This document shows positions 56,114 through 64,000 of a stretch of DNA of 64,000 nt, piece after piece. Where the stretch lies: NCBI GenBank assembly GCA_022600955.1, contig JAHZJK010000006.1:1-64000 (forward strand). The letters are read 5' to 3'. Source of the DNA: Gammaproteobacteria bacterium (GTDB taxonomy: Bacteria > Pseudomonadota > Gammaproteobacteria > Steroidobacterales > Woeseiaceae). The notes under the pieces are model-generated. The model saw nothing but the letters and a program-made list of their open reading frames with translations. It did not search any database and had not been told where the DNA came from. Numbering within the stretch: position 1 is the first letter of the stretch; every line of letters starts with the position of its first letter. A program made the position numbers and the translations under genes.

Positions 56114-59100
56114 TCAGAACCGGTACGTAAAGTAGAAAACGGTTTGGAAAATATAATCGCCCTGCTCTTCAAAGCCGCTCGGGACGATAGCGTCAGGATC
56201 ATTGGTTCGATAGAGCGCCCTGATCCCGACGCTGGTTGCATTGGTCGAAGTGGATCGTGACTGGTCACCGCTGCCATCAAGCAGGATCTGATAGTCGATC
56301 TTGTACTGCTCCGGGAACGTCACGTTGAACTGTCGCTGGAAGTCGTACGGCCCGAACGCATCCTTCTTGATGTAGCCAGAAATGATGTGCTTGTTGCCGA
56401 ATACGGCCTTGCCGTGAAGTTCCTGGAACTTCCGGGTGCCGCCAGTCGGATTGCCTGTCGACTGTTGGAAACCCGATTTCAGATTCAGGATGTACTTCGC
56501 CCGGTTGTTCGGGTTGAACACCATCCTGCTCGAAACTGACCAGACGTCTTCTGCAGGAAGCCCCGCACCAAATGATGCGTTCGCCCGAGCCGGCGCGAAA
56601 AAGAACAGGTTCGCATCTGTGAAAGTTGGGTACTCGGTGTAGTTGCCGCCGATATTGAAAGCAAACCTGGCGTCCTCGGCCCAATCGTTGTCCCAGTCGT
56701 AGAAGAATGAGGCACCGGTCGGGTCATATGTCAGGAAAACCTCGGCTGATCGCGCCTCACGATTACCCAGCACGGCGAACGGATCGTTATCTGTATCACG
56801 TGGATTCAATCCGGGGTTTAGAATCCCTCCGGAAGTCGACGGTTCAATGAACGGATTGGCGTGCACGAGGTTATCGCGATACATGATCTTTGGATACAGC
56901 ATGAAATTGCCAAAGTTCATCATCATTCCCGCTTCGTATTCTTGTTTATTGCCCTGCGAGGAATACGGCAATGCACTTGGGTCGGTAATTCCGAAGTCTC
57001 TCAGAACTGCTCCGCCGTCGGCAACGAGACCCGCATGATAGGTAGCGATATAGGACTTCGTGCCAAACAGCGGAAAGCTCAGTTTCGCCCTGAATCCAAG
57101 CGTATCCTCAAAATCGATCTCGTCGAGAATGACGTTCTGTCCATCGGTACGTGTGAACTGATCGTCAATCTTCTCGCCAGCAGAGATAAGCAAGCCGAGC
57201 TCTAGTTGCGTGTCCTTCGCAAGTCCACGCTTGGCATACAGAGTCGTCTGTCGAGTCTGTCGTGTGGTCGCCCCGGATGACCCGGTGCCCTCGCCCCTTC
57301 TGGCCAGGTCTTCCGAGTGCATAAATGCAAACTCGGTATTGCCGATCGTTTTCTGGTACTTGACGACAACTTTCGGGTTCGCACCCCAGTACACCTCGGG
57401 ACCCGCAATAATTTTCAGGCCATCGAATTTTCCTTTGCCAGCGAACTCGACACCCTCAGGTGCCTTGGCGTTCCAGATATCCATGCCACCGATATCGGTC
57501 GCTTCAGCAACCAGGCCGAAGAAGTCACCCTCATTTTTCCAGTGATAGCGCGGCGTGTGGTAGAACGCCGTCAGATCGAAGTCCTCGCCTTCATAGGTCG
57601 CATCGAAATCATAAATCTCGACGCGCTCACGTCCTTCGAACGCGATAAACGTGTCAGCAACCGTACTTGTATCGTCGAGCGTCCCCAGGTTCTGGGCTTC
57701 GAAGAATATCGGCGCACCACGGCGACCATAGCGAATCTCGAGCGGCTCAAGGTCCGCAACATTGCCGAGGATGTTGAGCGTGAACTGGCCGCTCACTTTC
57801 TCGTTCGGTTGAAACCCGAAGTCGAGGAACATCATTTCGCCATCGGAATACTCAGTGCCGTTTTCGCCGCGTTCAGTGACGTCTATCTCGGAACCTTTGA
57901 CAACACCTTCAGCGAAAAAACTACCGCCTGTGAAAGTAAGTTTTTGCTTACTTTCCTTGTTCTCACTTTTCAGCAAGCGAACCTCGCCCTTCAACGCATG
58001 AAACTCAAGGTTCATGTTATTGATAGCTTGGTTGAATGCCGCTTTCTTGTTCAGATACGGATCCATGTGCCATATCTCGGACAATACGTCATAGGCCATT
58101 CTCGGGCGCGCCGTGGACACGCCATCGGAATTCGCCGGCCCCAGAGCAGTAACGCCGAACCACTCCTCGTTCATGTTGTTTTTGCCTTCAGCCCAGTCAA
58201 ACAGATAGGCTTGATTGGACCAACTGGCGTTGTTGTCCTGGGTTTCCAGGTTTTCGATCTGCAGGTATTTCCACCACTCGTCACGCCATTCAAAGACGAA
58301 CCCACCGATAGAATTGCCTTCTTCGCCGTTACCCGCTGCCTTGTTGTACATCTCCTGCCATTGCTCTTTTAGAACCACAGCCTGCGAGTATTGGTCTTCT
58401 TCGTAGGTTCTGGCATTGAAAGCATCACTGCCAAACTCGAAGAATACGACTGGCATGTCCAGTTTCTCGTCGACCTCTCTCCAGAGACTCGTGAATCCCT
58501 TGCCGCGATACGCATTGCTGCCAAGCAGGTCCATATCGGTGCAAAGCTCGGCAATCAGATCGATGTACTGAATATCACCGTTAACAATCGTAAACGGGTG
58601 ATTGGGTGCAATCTTTTTACCCGCAGCCATCACCTCATTGAACAAGCTGTACAGATGCCTGGCTTTTGCAGTGTTTTGCTCACCAACCGGCAGGTTTTCG
58701 ATTTCGAAACTCGACCAGGACAAGCCGTAGTTACTCTCATTGCCGAATGCGAACATCAGGACACCCGGGGTGTTCTTGTACTGATCGACCAATTCGAGCA
58801 TGTCCGCCTTCAGGGTCGCGCGTGTCAGTTCGTCAGAGTAGTCAGTGTTGGGGACCCAACGGCCACCAATCGTGTATCCGTATCGGCCCATGAGTGGATT
58901 GATCACCGTCATGATGCCGTGCTTCTCATAAACGTATGTGACCCACTTCGGCGGAATCATCGCAAAGCTGCGAATAGTATTGATACCCGCAGCTTTCATG
59001 AGGCCAAAGTCGTAGTCGAGAACGTCGCGAATGTGGTCGTCCGAATGACTCCACAGGTTGAACGTGTAATTCTGACCACGAGGCGTGTAGCCCCATACCA

Positions 59101-59278
59101 TGCCCTTAATGTAGTAGTCGCTACCGTTGACCTGTAGCTTCCAACCGCTCTCATCCTTGTGCGTGGTTACGACATCGACAGCGTTCGCCTGACCAGCGAA
59201 AGAGATGCTGAGAAACAACGAGACCGTCAGAACGCTGAAGAACCTCTTCATGCTTTCGAATATTTTTGAATCCGCCAT
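56114..59278 (-). CDS. Glycoside hydrolase (GH2/GH5-like TIM barrel) fused to a predicted outer-membrane beta-barrel
   Basis: This protein of about 1054 residues has a signal peptide ending at GQANA. A catalytic TIM-barrel-like domain follows to about residue 420, with acid/base candidate E181 in AFGNESNYG and nucleophile candidate E281 in VVFFEFGSDAF, in the style of clan-A hydrolases such as GH2. A short coiled-coil-like stretch (NMNLEFHALKGEVRLLKSE) comes next. About 570 residues of alternating amphipathic strands then end in VFYFTYRF, the classic aromatic C-terminus of outer-membrane proteins. I chose ATG 59278; 59251 and 59353 (which overlaps the upstream stop as TAATG) are alternatives. 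It may cut glycans at the cell surface and pass products through its own barrel. Family and substrate are uncertain. Confidence 0.75.
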   Translation of the reverse strand: MADSKIFESMKRFFSVLTVSLFLSISFAGQANAVDVVTTHKDESGWKLQVNGSDYYIKGMVWGYTPRGQNYTFNLWSHSDDHIRDVLDYDFGLMKAAGINTIRSFAMIPPKWVTYVYEKHGIMTVINPLMGRYGYTIGGRWVPNTDYSDELTRATLKADMLELVDQYKNTPGVLMFAFGNESNYGLSWSSFEIENLPVGEQNTAKARHLYSLFNEVMAAGKKIAPNHPFTIVNGDIQYIDLIAELCTDMDLLGSNAYRGKGFTSLWREVDEKLDMPVVFFEFGSDAFNARTYEEDQYSQAVVLKEQWQEMYNKAAGNGEEGNSIGGFVFEWRDEWWKYLQIENLETQDNNASWSNQAYLFDWAEGKNNMNEEWFGVTALGPANSDGVSTARPRMAYDVLSEIWHMDPYLNKKAAFNQAINNMNLEFHALKGEVRLLKSENKESKQKLTFTGGSFFAEGVVKGSEIDVTERGENGTEYSDGEMMFLDFGFQPNEKVSGQFTLNILGNVADLEPLEIRYGRRGAPIFFEAQNLGTLDDTSTVADTFIAFEGRERVEIYDFDATYEGEDFDLTAFYHTPRYHWKNEGDFFGLVAEATDIGGMDIWNAKAPEGVEFAGKGKFDGLKIIAGPEVYWGANPKVVVKYQKTIGNTEFAFMHSEDLARRGEGTGSSGATTRQTRQTTLYAKRGLAKDTQLELGLLISAGEKIDDQFTRTDGQNVILDEIDFEDTLGFRAKLSFPLFGTKSYIATYHAGLVADGGAVLRDFGITDPSALPYSSQGNKQEYEAGMMMNFGNFMLYPKIMYRDNLVHANPFIEPSTSGGILNPGLNPRDTDNDPFAVLGNREARSAEVFLTYDPTGASFFYDWDNDWAEDARFAFNIGGNYTEYPTFTDANLFFFAPARANASFGAGLPAEDVWSVSSRMVFNPNNRAKYILNLKSGFQQSTGNPTGGTRKFQELHGKAVFGNKHIISGYIKKDAFGPYDFQRQFNVTFPEQYKIDYQILLDGSGDQSRSTSTNATSVGIRALYRTNDPDAIVPSGFEEQGDYIFQTVFYFTYRF

Positions 59279-59352
59279 AGCGACTACTCTTTTGTTAGAT
59301 TTGCTTACTTGGTGAAAGTCGGGTATTTGCATTGTCATTTCCCGGCCAGGCA

Positions 59353-62300
59353 TTAGTTGATCGTGAAGGTGACGTTGTCGAAGGATGCATCAACTCCACA
59401 ACCACCAGCGATTGCTCCGCAGGCAGCTTTCAGTTCCAGTGTTACACCCCCTGCCACACTTGCACTACCACCGCCAACGGTGGTTCCCGCGATTACCGTG
59501 CCCGAGTAAGGTGTCCAGGCATTGGTAGGCGTATAGGGTGCAGCCGGCCCAACGAAGTTGCGACCGTTGTCCTGACCGGAAGCATCGAGGAAGATGACTT
59601 CAACAAACACAACACCACCGGCCCCTGTCAGTGATCCATACAGGTCGAAAGAAACGTCAATCGAGTCTCCTGGCATCACAGTACCGGCCGCCAACGCGAC
59701 CTGTCCGATGATCACGTCGTTTGTTCCGATAACATCCGAACCCGCCGCTGTCAGCCTGGCAACAGTGCCAGCCCGGCCGCCTTGTCCGCTTGAATCGACA
59801 GCGATAGACCCGCCAGTGGGTGGATCCTGAAACAGTGTCCAGCCCGTGAAATCGCCGGTTTCAAAGTCACCGTTTACAAAGCCACCACTGCCGCCGGTGC
59901 CACCACCTCCACCACCGCCACCACCGCCGGCAGCAACGTCGATGTCGTCGAAGTAGAATGTACCGCCACCACCACTCGCGCCGTCAGTGCCGAAGTTGAA
60001 GAAAATCGAAGCTTTGTTGTAAGTCGCCGCCGGATTGAACGCTGTGGTTCCCGCCGCTTCATTCGCAAAGTCGAACGTCAACGTCTCCCAGGTATTCACG
60101 CCAGTTGTCATGGCTTCAGTTTCAACCGCGACAGCCGGAGCTGATGCATCCTCGATCTTAAGACGCACAGGGATTCCCGCAACCGGCGAATAGACCCTTA
60201 CCGTCATCTGCGTATTAGTCGCGTCCAGCGGCAATGCCGGAATTGACTCATTGGCGCCGGTCGAAACCGTTGTACCTGCCCACAGTTGTGCTGTGTCTGA
60301 CTTGAACGCACGCCCGACCATGTTGCTCCCGCCCGCCGGGTCGACGACTACGGTCGAGTCTTCTGCACCGCCGAAACCTGTGAGCGTGTACGTCAACGCG
60401 GAATCGTCGAAAGTAACCGCCGCGTAGCCGCTTCCTCCGCCACCACTACCACCGCCCGCGACCACATCGACATCGTCAAAGTAGTAAGTCTTTTCTCCGG
60501 CCGTCGCACCGTCTGTGCCAAAGTTGAAGAAAATCGAAACCTTGTTGTATGTCGCAGCGGAGTCGAACGCTGTAGTGCCTGCCGCTTCGTTCGCGAAATC
60601 GAACGTCAGCGTTTCCCAGGCATTGGCAACCGTTGTCATGGCCTCGGTTTCCACCGAAACAGCCGGCGCCGAAGCGTCCTCAATTTTCAAGCGAACAGGA
60701 ATTCCGGCGTCAGGCGAGTACACCCGCACGGTCATTTGCGTATTGGACGCACCGAGCGGAATGACCGGAACAGAATCATTGGCTTCTGTGGATACAGTTG
60801 TGCCAGCCCAGACCTGCGCCGAGTTCGATTTTGTAGCCTGAACAACCATATTGGTGCCGCCGGCCGGGTCATTGGTCACAGTCGACGCATTGCCGCCGAA
60901 ATCTGTCAACGTATAGGTCGTACCCGGATCATCGAAGGTAATTGCAGCAAAGCCACCGCCGCCGCCAGTCGGGCAACTCGCCGCCTGCTGGATATCGTCA
61001 AACTGGAATGTCCAGTTTGTCGGATCGCCGGCCGCATCACCCATGACGCCATTGTCAAAAATCAGCGTTATGGCTGTCGCCGCTGCACCACCCGTTGCGC
61101 CTGTGAAGTCGAAGCAGAGCTCCTCCCAACCCGTGCCACCGTGGGTCGCGGTGCGCTCCTGGTTCAGTCCCTCCAGCTTGAGCAACACGTCCACTACGCG
61201 AGGTGAACGCACCTTCATCGTGTAGACCTCACCTGCAGACCAGTCGACGGAGCCACCCAGATCCAGCGTGCTGCCGCCCCAGGGCTGGCCAGCAAACTTC
61301 TGCATCTGTCCTACCGTCGCGCTTGTGTTGATACCAGACGCATCCGGATTCGATATTACGGTCGCGACACCACCGTCGAAGTCACTGAAGTTGAATGGTC
61401 CGGCACCCTCAAAGTCGGTCGATGTCGGGGCACTGCCACCGCCACCGCCACCACCACCGCCGCTGCTGACATCGATGTCATCGAAGTAGAATGTGCCACC
61501 TCCACCGCTCGCGCCATCAGTGCCAAAGTTGAAGAAAATTGAAACCTTGTTGTATGTGGTCGCTGCATCAAATGCCGCTGTTCCCGCCGCTTGATTGGCG
61601 AAATCAAAGGTCAACGTCTCCCAGGTATCGACACCCGTCGTCATTGCCTCGGTCTCAACTGTGAGTGTCGCATCTGACGCATCTTCGATTTTCAGGCGCA
61701 CGGGTATTCCCGATACCGGTGAGTAGACACGCACAGTCATTTGAGTGTTGGCTGCGTCCAGCGGGATTGTCGGAATCGCCTCATTGGCTTCTGTTGACAC
61801 AGTGGTGCCCGCCCACAGCTCAGCCGTTGCCGATTTGAATGCACGGCCGACCATGTTGCTGCCACCCGCCGGATCCATCTCGACGGTTGAGTCCTCTGCA
61901 CCACCAAAACCCGTCAGCGTGTAAGTCGTCCCTGCGTCATCGAACGTGATGGGCGTAAAACCACTACCGCCACCGCCGCCGCCGGCACCGACATCGATGT
62001 CATCAAAGTAGAATGTCTGCGCGCCGGCCGTAGCGCCGTCTATTCCAAAGTTGAAAAAGATTATGACCTTGTCGTACGTCGCGGCCGGATCGAACGCTGC
62101 GGTTGGCGGCGTTGTCGCCACCGTGAAGTCAAAGGTCAGAGTCTCCCACGCATTCGCGACTGTGGTCGTCGCTTCCGTCTCAACAGAGATCGTGTCGTCG
62201 TTCGAATTTTCGACTTTGAGACGCACCTGCAGACCTGCAGCCGGTGAATACACCCGCACGTTCATCGTTGTGTTCTGTGCATCGAGCGGAATTACCGGGA

Positions 62301-63612
62301 CCGATTCATTCGCACCGGTTGATATGACCGTGCCAGCGAATGTCGCAGCATCGGCAGCACGATTGACGCGCACAACCATGTTCGAGCCACCGGCCGGATC
62401 AGCCTGAACGCTTGAGTCTTCCGCCCCGCCAAACCCGCGCAGTGCGTAAGTCGTAGCGGCGTCATCAAAGGTGATCGGCGTGAAACTACCACCGCCACCG
62501 CCACCACCTGGCGGAACCAGCGCGATATCGTCGAAATAGAACGTCCAGTTAAGCGCGTCCGTATCGGCCGCACCCGCTGTGCCATTATCGAAGATTATTG
62601 TGAGACCTGAAACAGTACCCGAAAGACCTGGAAGAGCGAACGTCAGCTCTTCCCAGCCAGTACCACCGTGTACCACTTCAATGCCGGTACCGGGACCTTG
62701 TGGCTCCGGCTGTAACAACACTGGCACAGAACGCTGGGACCAGACTTTCATGGTGAAAGAACTGCCGGCCGTGACGGTGATCGGGTCTACAACCAGCGTC
62801 GCACCACCAAACACTTCGCCAGGGAACTTCTGCATTTGTCCAACCTGGGCGCTGGTGTTTATGCCGCTCTGGTCCGGGTTTGCAATTACTGACGCCGCGC
62901 CACCTTCGAAGCCACCATCGGGGCCGAAGTCATAGGAATTCACATCACCTTCGAAATCTGCAGGCAGCGTCGTCGCGCCACCACCACCGCCGCCACCCGG
63001 CGCAACCAGGGTGATTTCGTCAACGTAGAATGTCCAGTTGGTTGGATCCGTATCCGCGGCGCCTAAGGTGCCGTTGTCAAAAATAATGGTTATCCCGGCA
63101 ACCGTACCGGAAATTGCTGGCAGGGAGAACGTGAGCTCTTCCCAGCCTGAACCGCCATGCATCACTTCTACGCCGCTACCCGGGCCTTGAGGTTCCGGCT
63201 GGAACAAGACCTGTACCGCGCGCTGCGACCAGACCTTCATCGTAAACGAGCTACCGGCTGTAACATTCAGGGCGGTCGGCAGCGCAAACGTAGTACCGCC
63301 GAATGTAGCGCCACTCGTGGCACCAAACTTTTGCATCTCCGCGACTTTCGCACTGGTATTGATGCCAGACGCATCGGGGTTGTCTACGACGAAAGCAACG
63401 CCGCCTTCAAATTCTGTAAATGTGCCCGCCGGGCACACATCTTCGAAGCCAACGAAATCATTGCAACTAGCCGGTGGTGGTGGTGGTGGCGGAGGTGCCG
63501 GAGTACCAGCAATGGGCTGCTTGCCCTCGCCTTCGCCGCAGCCCATCAGAATGGCCAACGGGATGAGGGTCGTCAAAATGCGCGTGAGACGCATGGAGAA
63601 AATTGAATGCAT
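59353..63612 (-). CDS. Giant lipoprotein with tandem binding-module-like domains
   Basis: This 1419-residue lipoprotein (lipobox ILMGCG, Cys near residue 25) has a Pro-rich linker of eight consecutive prolines. Seven beta-sandwich-like modules of two kinds follow. Type A (modules 1, 2 and 5) has NPDASGINTSA, FTMKVWSQR and HGGTGWEELTF landmarks. Type B (modules 3, 4, 6 and 7) has FDDAGTTYTLTGFGG, DPAGGSNMV and WETLTFDFAN landmarks. A different C-terminal module begins at NGDFETGDFTGWT. Modules are separated by poly-Gly linkers. They look like carbohydrate-binding modules; no catalytic motif was seen. It is the first gene of the operon with the hydrolase-barrel fusion and has two LacI-type operators upstream. 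Likely role: surface capture of polysaccharide (inference). Confidence 0.85.
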   Translation of the reverse strand: MHSIFSMRLTRILTTLIPLAILMGCGEGEGKQPIAGTPAPPPPPPPPASCNDFVGFEDVCPAGTFTEFEGGVAFVVDNPDASGINTSAKVAEMQKFGATSGATFGGTTFALPTALNVTAGSSFTMKVWSQRAVQVLFQPEPQGPGSGVEVMHGGSGWEELTFSLPAISGTVAGITIIFDNGTLGAADTDPTNWTFYVDEITLVAPGGGGGGGATTLPADFEGDVNSYDFGPDGGFEGGAASVIANPDQSGINTSAQVGQMQKFPGEVFGGATLVVDPITVTAGSSFTMKVWSQRSVPVLLQPEPQGPGTGIEVVHGGTGWEELTFALPGLSGTVSGLTIIFDNGTAGAADTDALNWTFYFDDIALVPPGGGGGGGSFTPITFDDAATTYALRGFGGAEDSSVQADPAGGSNMVVRVNRAADAATFAGTVISTGANESVPVIPLDAQNTTMNVRVYSPAAGLQVRLKVENSNDDTISVETEATTTVANAWETLTFDFTVATTPPTAAFDPAATYDKVIIFFNFGIDGATAGAQTFYFDDIDVGAGGGGGGSGFTPITFDDAGTTYTLTGFGGAEDSTVEMDPAGGSNMVGRAFKSATAELWAGTTVSTEANEAIPTIPLDAANTQMTVRVYSPVSGIPVRLKIEDASDATLTVETEAMTTGVDTWETLTFDFANQAAGTAAFDAATTYNKVSIFFNFGTDGASGGGGTFYFDDIDVSSGGGGGGGGGSAPTSTDFEGAGPFNFSDFDGGVATVISNPDASGINTSATVGQMQKFAGQPWGGSTLDLGGSVDWSAGEVYTMKVRSPRVVDVLLKLEGLNQERTATHGGTGWEELCFDFTGATGGAAATAITLIFDNGVMGDAAGDPTNWTFQFDDIQQAASCPTGGGGGFAAITFDDPGTTYTLTDFGGNASTVTNDPAGGTNMVVQATKSNSAQVWAGTTVSTEANDSVPVIPLGASNTQMTVRVYSPDAGIPVRLKIEDASAPAVSVETEAMTTVANAWETLTFDFANEAAGTTAFDSAATYNKVSIFFNFGTDGATAGEKTYYFDDVDVVAGGGSGGGGSGYAAVTFDDSALTYTLTGFGGAEDSTVVVDPAGGSNMVGRAFKSDTAQLWAGTTVSTGANESIPALPLDATNTQMTVRVYSPVAGIPVRLKIEDASAPAVAVETEAMTTGVNTWETLTFDFANEAAGTTAFNPAATYNKASIFFNFGTDGASGGGGTFYFDDIDVAAGGGGGGGGGGTGGSGGFVNGDFETGDFTGWTLFQDPPTGGSIAVDSSGQGGRAGTVARLTAAGSDVIGTNDVIIGQVALAAGTVMPGDSIDVSFDLYGSLTGAGGVVFVEVIFLDASGQDNGRNFVGPAAPYTPTNAWTPYSGTVIAGTTVGGGSASVAGGVTLELKAACGAIAGGCGVDASFDNVTFTIN
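59890..63000 (-). repeat. Repeated modules joined by poly-Gly coding tracts
   Basis: GGN-rich tracts near 59890-59935, 60430-60460, 60950-60970, 61430-61465, 61960-61990, 62484-62512 and 62977-63000 separate modules of about 450-500 bp that repeat in an A-A-B-B-A-B-B order. Tracts of this type are prone to length change. Confidence 0.85.
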
Positions 63613-63719
63613 GGCTTCGGTCTCTGGTTACGTGAGTAGGGTCGGTGTTCTTCTTATAACCCTGACAACATTTGAGGAGGCCGGCTTCAATCCTGTCCAC
63701 ATGCCCCCTCGCACTACAA

Positions 63720-63748
63720 TCTTTAACAAGAAATGACAGCGTTGTCAA
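63720..63748 (-). promoter_or_regulatory. Predicted promoter of the large lipoprotein/hydrolase-barrel operon
   Basis: On the minus strand, TTGACA (63748-63743) and TAAAGA (63725-63720) are separated by 17 bp. The -35 is formed by the operator at 63734-63747, the same geometry as at the other promoters of the locus. Confidence 0.65.
63734..63747. promoter_or_regulatory. LacI-type operator near the large lipoprotein gene, proximal
   Basis: TGACAGCGTTGTCA matches the locus pattern with one G/T asymmetry at the centre and overlaps the predicted -35. Confidence 0.8.
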
Positions 63749-63756
63749 TTTGTGAG

Positions 63757-63770
63757 TGACAACGCTGTCA
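63757..63770. promoter_or_regulatory. LacI-type operator near the large lipoprotein gene, distal
   Basis: TGACAACGCTGTCA lies 23 bp centre-to-centre from the proximal site, close to two helical turns, and is the inverse variant of it. Confidence 0.8.
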
Positions 63771-63804
63771 GTTTTCTTTACATTTTCGAAAATTCGCTAT
63801 CCCT

Positions 63805-64000
63805 CTAGGGCTCACCCGAGTACACGCGAACGTAATCAACCTCCATAACCGCTGGAAAAACGGTTGTCGCGTTCGGTGACCCCGGGAAATTCCCGCCCAC
63901 TGCTACGTTCAATAGGATGTGAAATGGCTGGTCAAATGGCGCCGGATACGGGGCAGCCGAAGAGGTCCACGAGTTTTGCATCGCGAACAGTGTGCCGTCG
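63805..64000 (-). CDS. GH16-family glucanase, C-terminal fragment (runs off the window)
   Basis: The reverse strand encodes 65 residues ending at TAG 63805-63807. They match the end of a GH16 domain: FDQPFHILLNVAVGGNFPG followed by VMEVDYVRVYSGEP. The same strand order is seen at the end of the GH16 protein at 33110-34444 (PFHVIMNVAVGG, MLVDYIRVY). The catalytic part lies beyond the window. It is upstream of, and on the same strand as, the large lipoprotein operon, separated by the two operators, so that operon has its own promoter. Confidence 0.85.
   Translation of the reverse strand, partial: DGTLFAMQNSWTSSAAPYPAPFDQPFHILLNVAVGGNFPGSPNATTVFPAVMEVDYVRVYSGEP

Noticed and set aside
57317-58372. 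Long open frame on the plus strand opposite the hydrolase-barrel gene
   Set aside because: No recognisable motif or ribosome-binding site; the antisense gene has a catalytic domain and signal peptide.
59890-63000. CRISPR array or mobile element repeats
   Set aside because: The repeats are in frame, 450-500 bp long and encode protein modules with Gly linkers; there are no spacers, terminal repeats or transposase.

Overview
The window looks like the chromosome of a marine, aerobic gammaproteobacterium. The evidence is two TonB-dependent receptors with the Xanthomonas/Caulobacter-type repertoire around them, an RND efflux operon, a Na+/solute symporter and a beta-glucan utilisation locus without a SusD gene. 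A Woeseia- or Steroidobacter-like lineage would fit, but that is inference and nothing in the window fixes the taxon. No rRNA, tRNA, CRISPR array, transposase or phage gene was seen.

Region 1 (149-26422) is a set of flavin and one-carbon genes. Two cassettes bracket it, each with two different PYROXD2-like FAD oxidoreductases and a 398-residue GcvT-type methyltransferase. The two oxidoreductases come in opposite order in the two cassettes (149-4509 and 22064-26422). Between them lie a sodium/solute symporter, a beta-propeller protein, a TonB-dependent receptor, a MetF-like reductase between two TPR-sulfotransferase paralogs, an Asp/Asn-hydroxylase-like protein, an AraC regulator with a SnoaL-like sensor, two DAO-type oxidases of equal length, a GFA-family protein, an unknown membrane protein and an MFS transporter. 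Together they suggest uptake and demethylation of an unidentified methylated compound, with the methyl group passed to tetrahydrofolate and oxidised by the MetF-like enzyme (inference).

Region 2 (26435-33001, minus strand) is a tripartite RND efflux operon. Its TolC-like subunit carries an N-terminal periplasmic-binding-protein domain.

Region 3 (33110-64000) looks like a beta-1,3-glucan (laminarin-type) utilisation locus. It holds a malectin-like/GH16 lipoprotein, a module of halogenase, SapC, cupin-like and halogenase genes, an SGNH-TPR membrane protein, a lipoprotein with five 160-residue repeats, a TonB-dependent receptor, a CBM9-like lipoprotein, a cytoplasmic GH149/GH161-like phosphorylase, two GH17 enzymes and a LacI regulator. 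A minus-strand operon follows: a 1419-residue lipoprotein built of seven binding-module-like repeats, then a glycoside hydrolase fused to a predicted outer-membrane beta-barrel, then a small lipoprotein. The end of a second GH16 gene lies at the window edge.

Six copies of the palindrome TGACARCGYTGTCA tie the core of region 3 together. They lie between the receptor and CBM9 genes (three copies), before lacI (one) and before the large lipoprotein operon (two). At all four predicted promoters one half-site of the palindrome forms the -35 hexamer, followed by a 17-bp spacer and a -10. This predicts one autoregulated LacI regulon. The two strongest candidates for something undescribed are the hydrolase-barrel fusion with its multi-module partner, and the shuffled FAD-FAD-GcvT cassettes.
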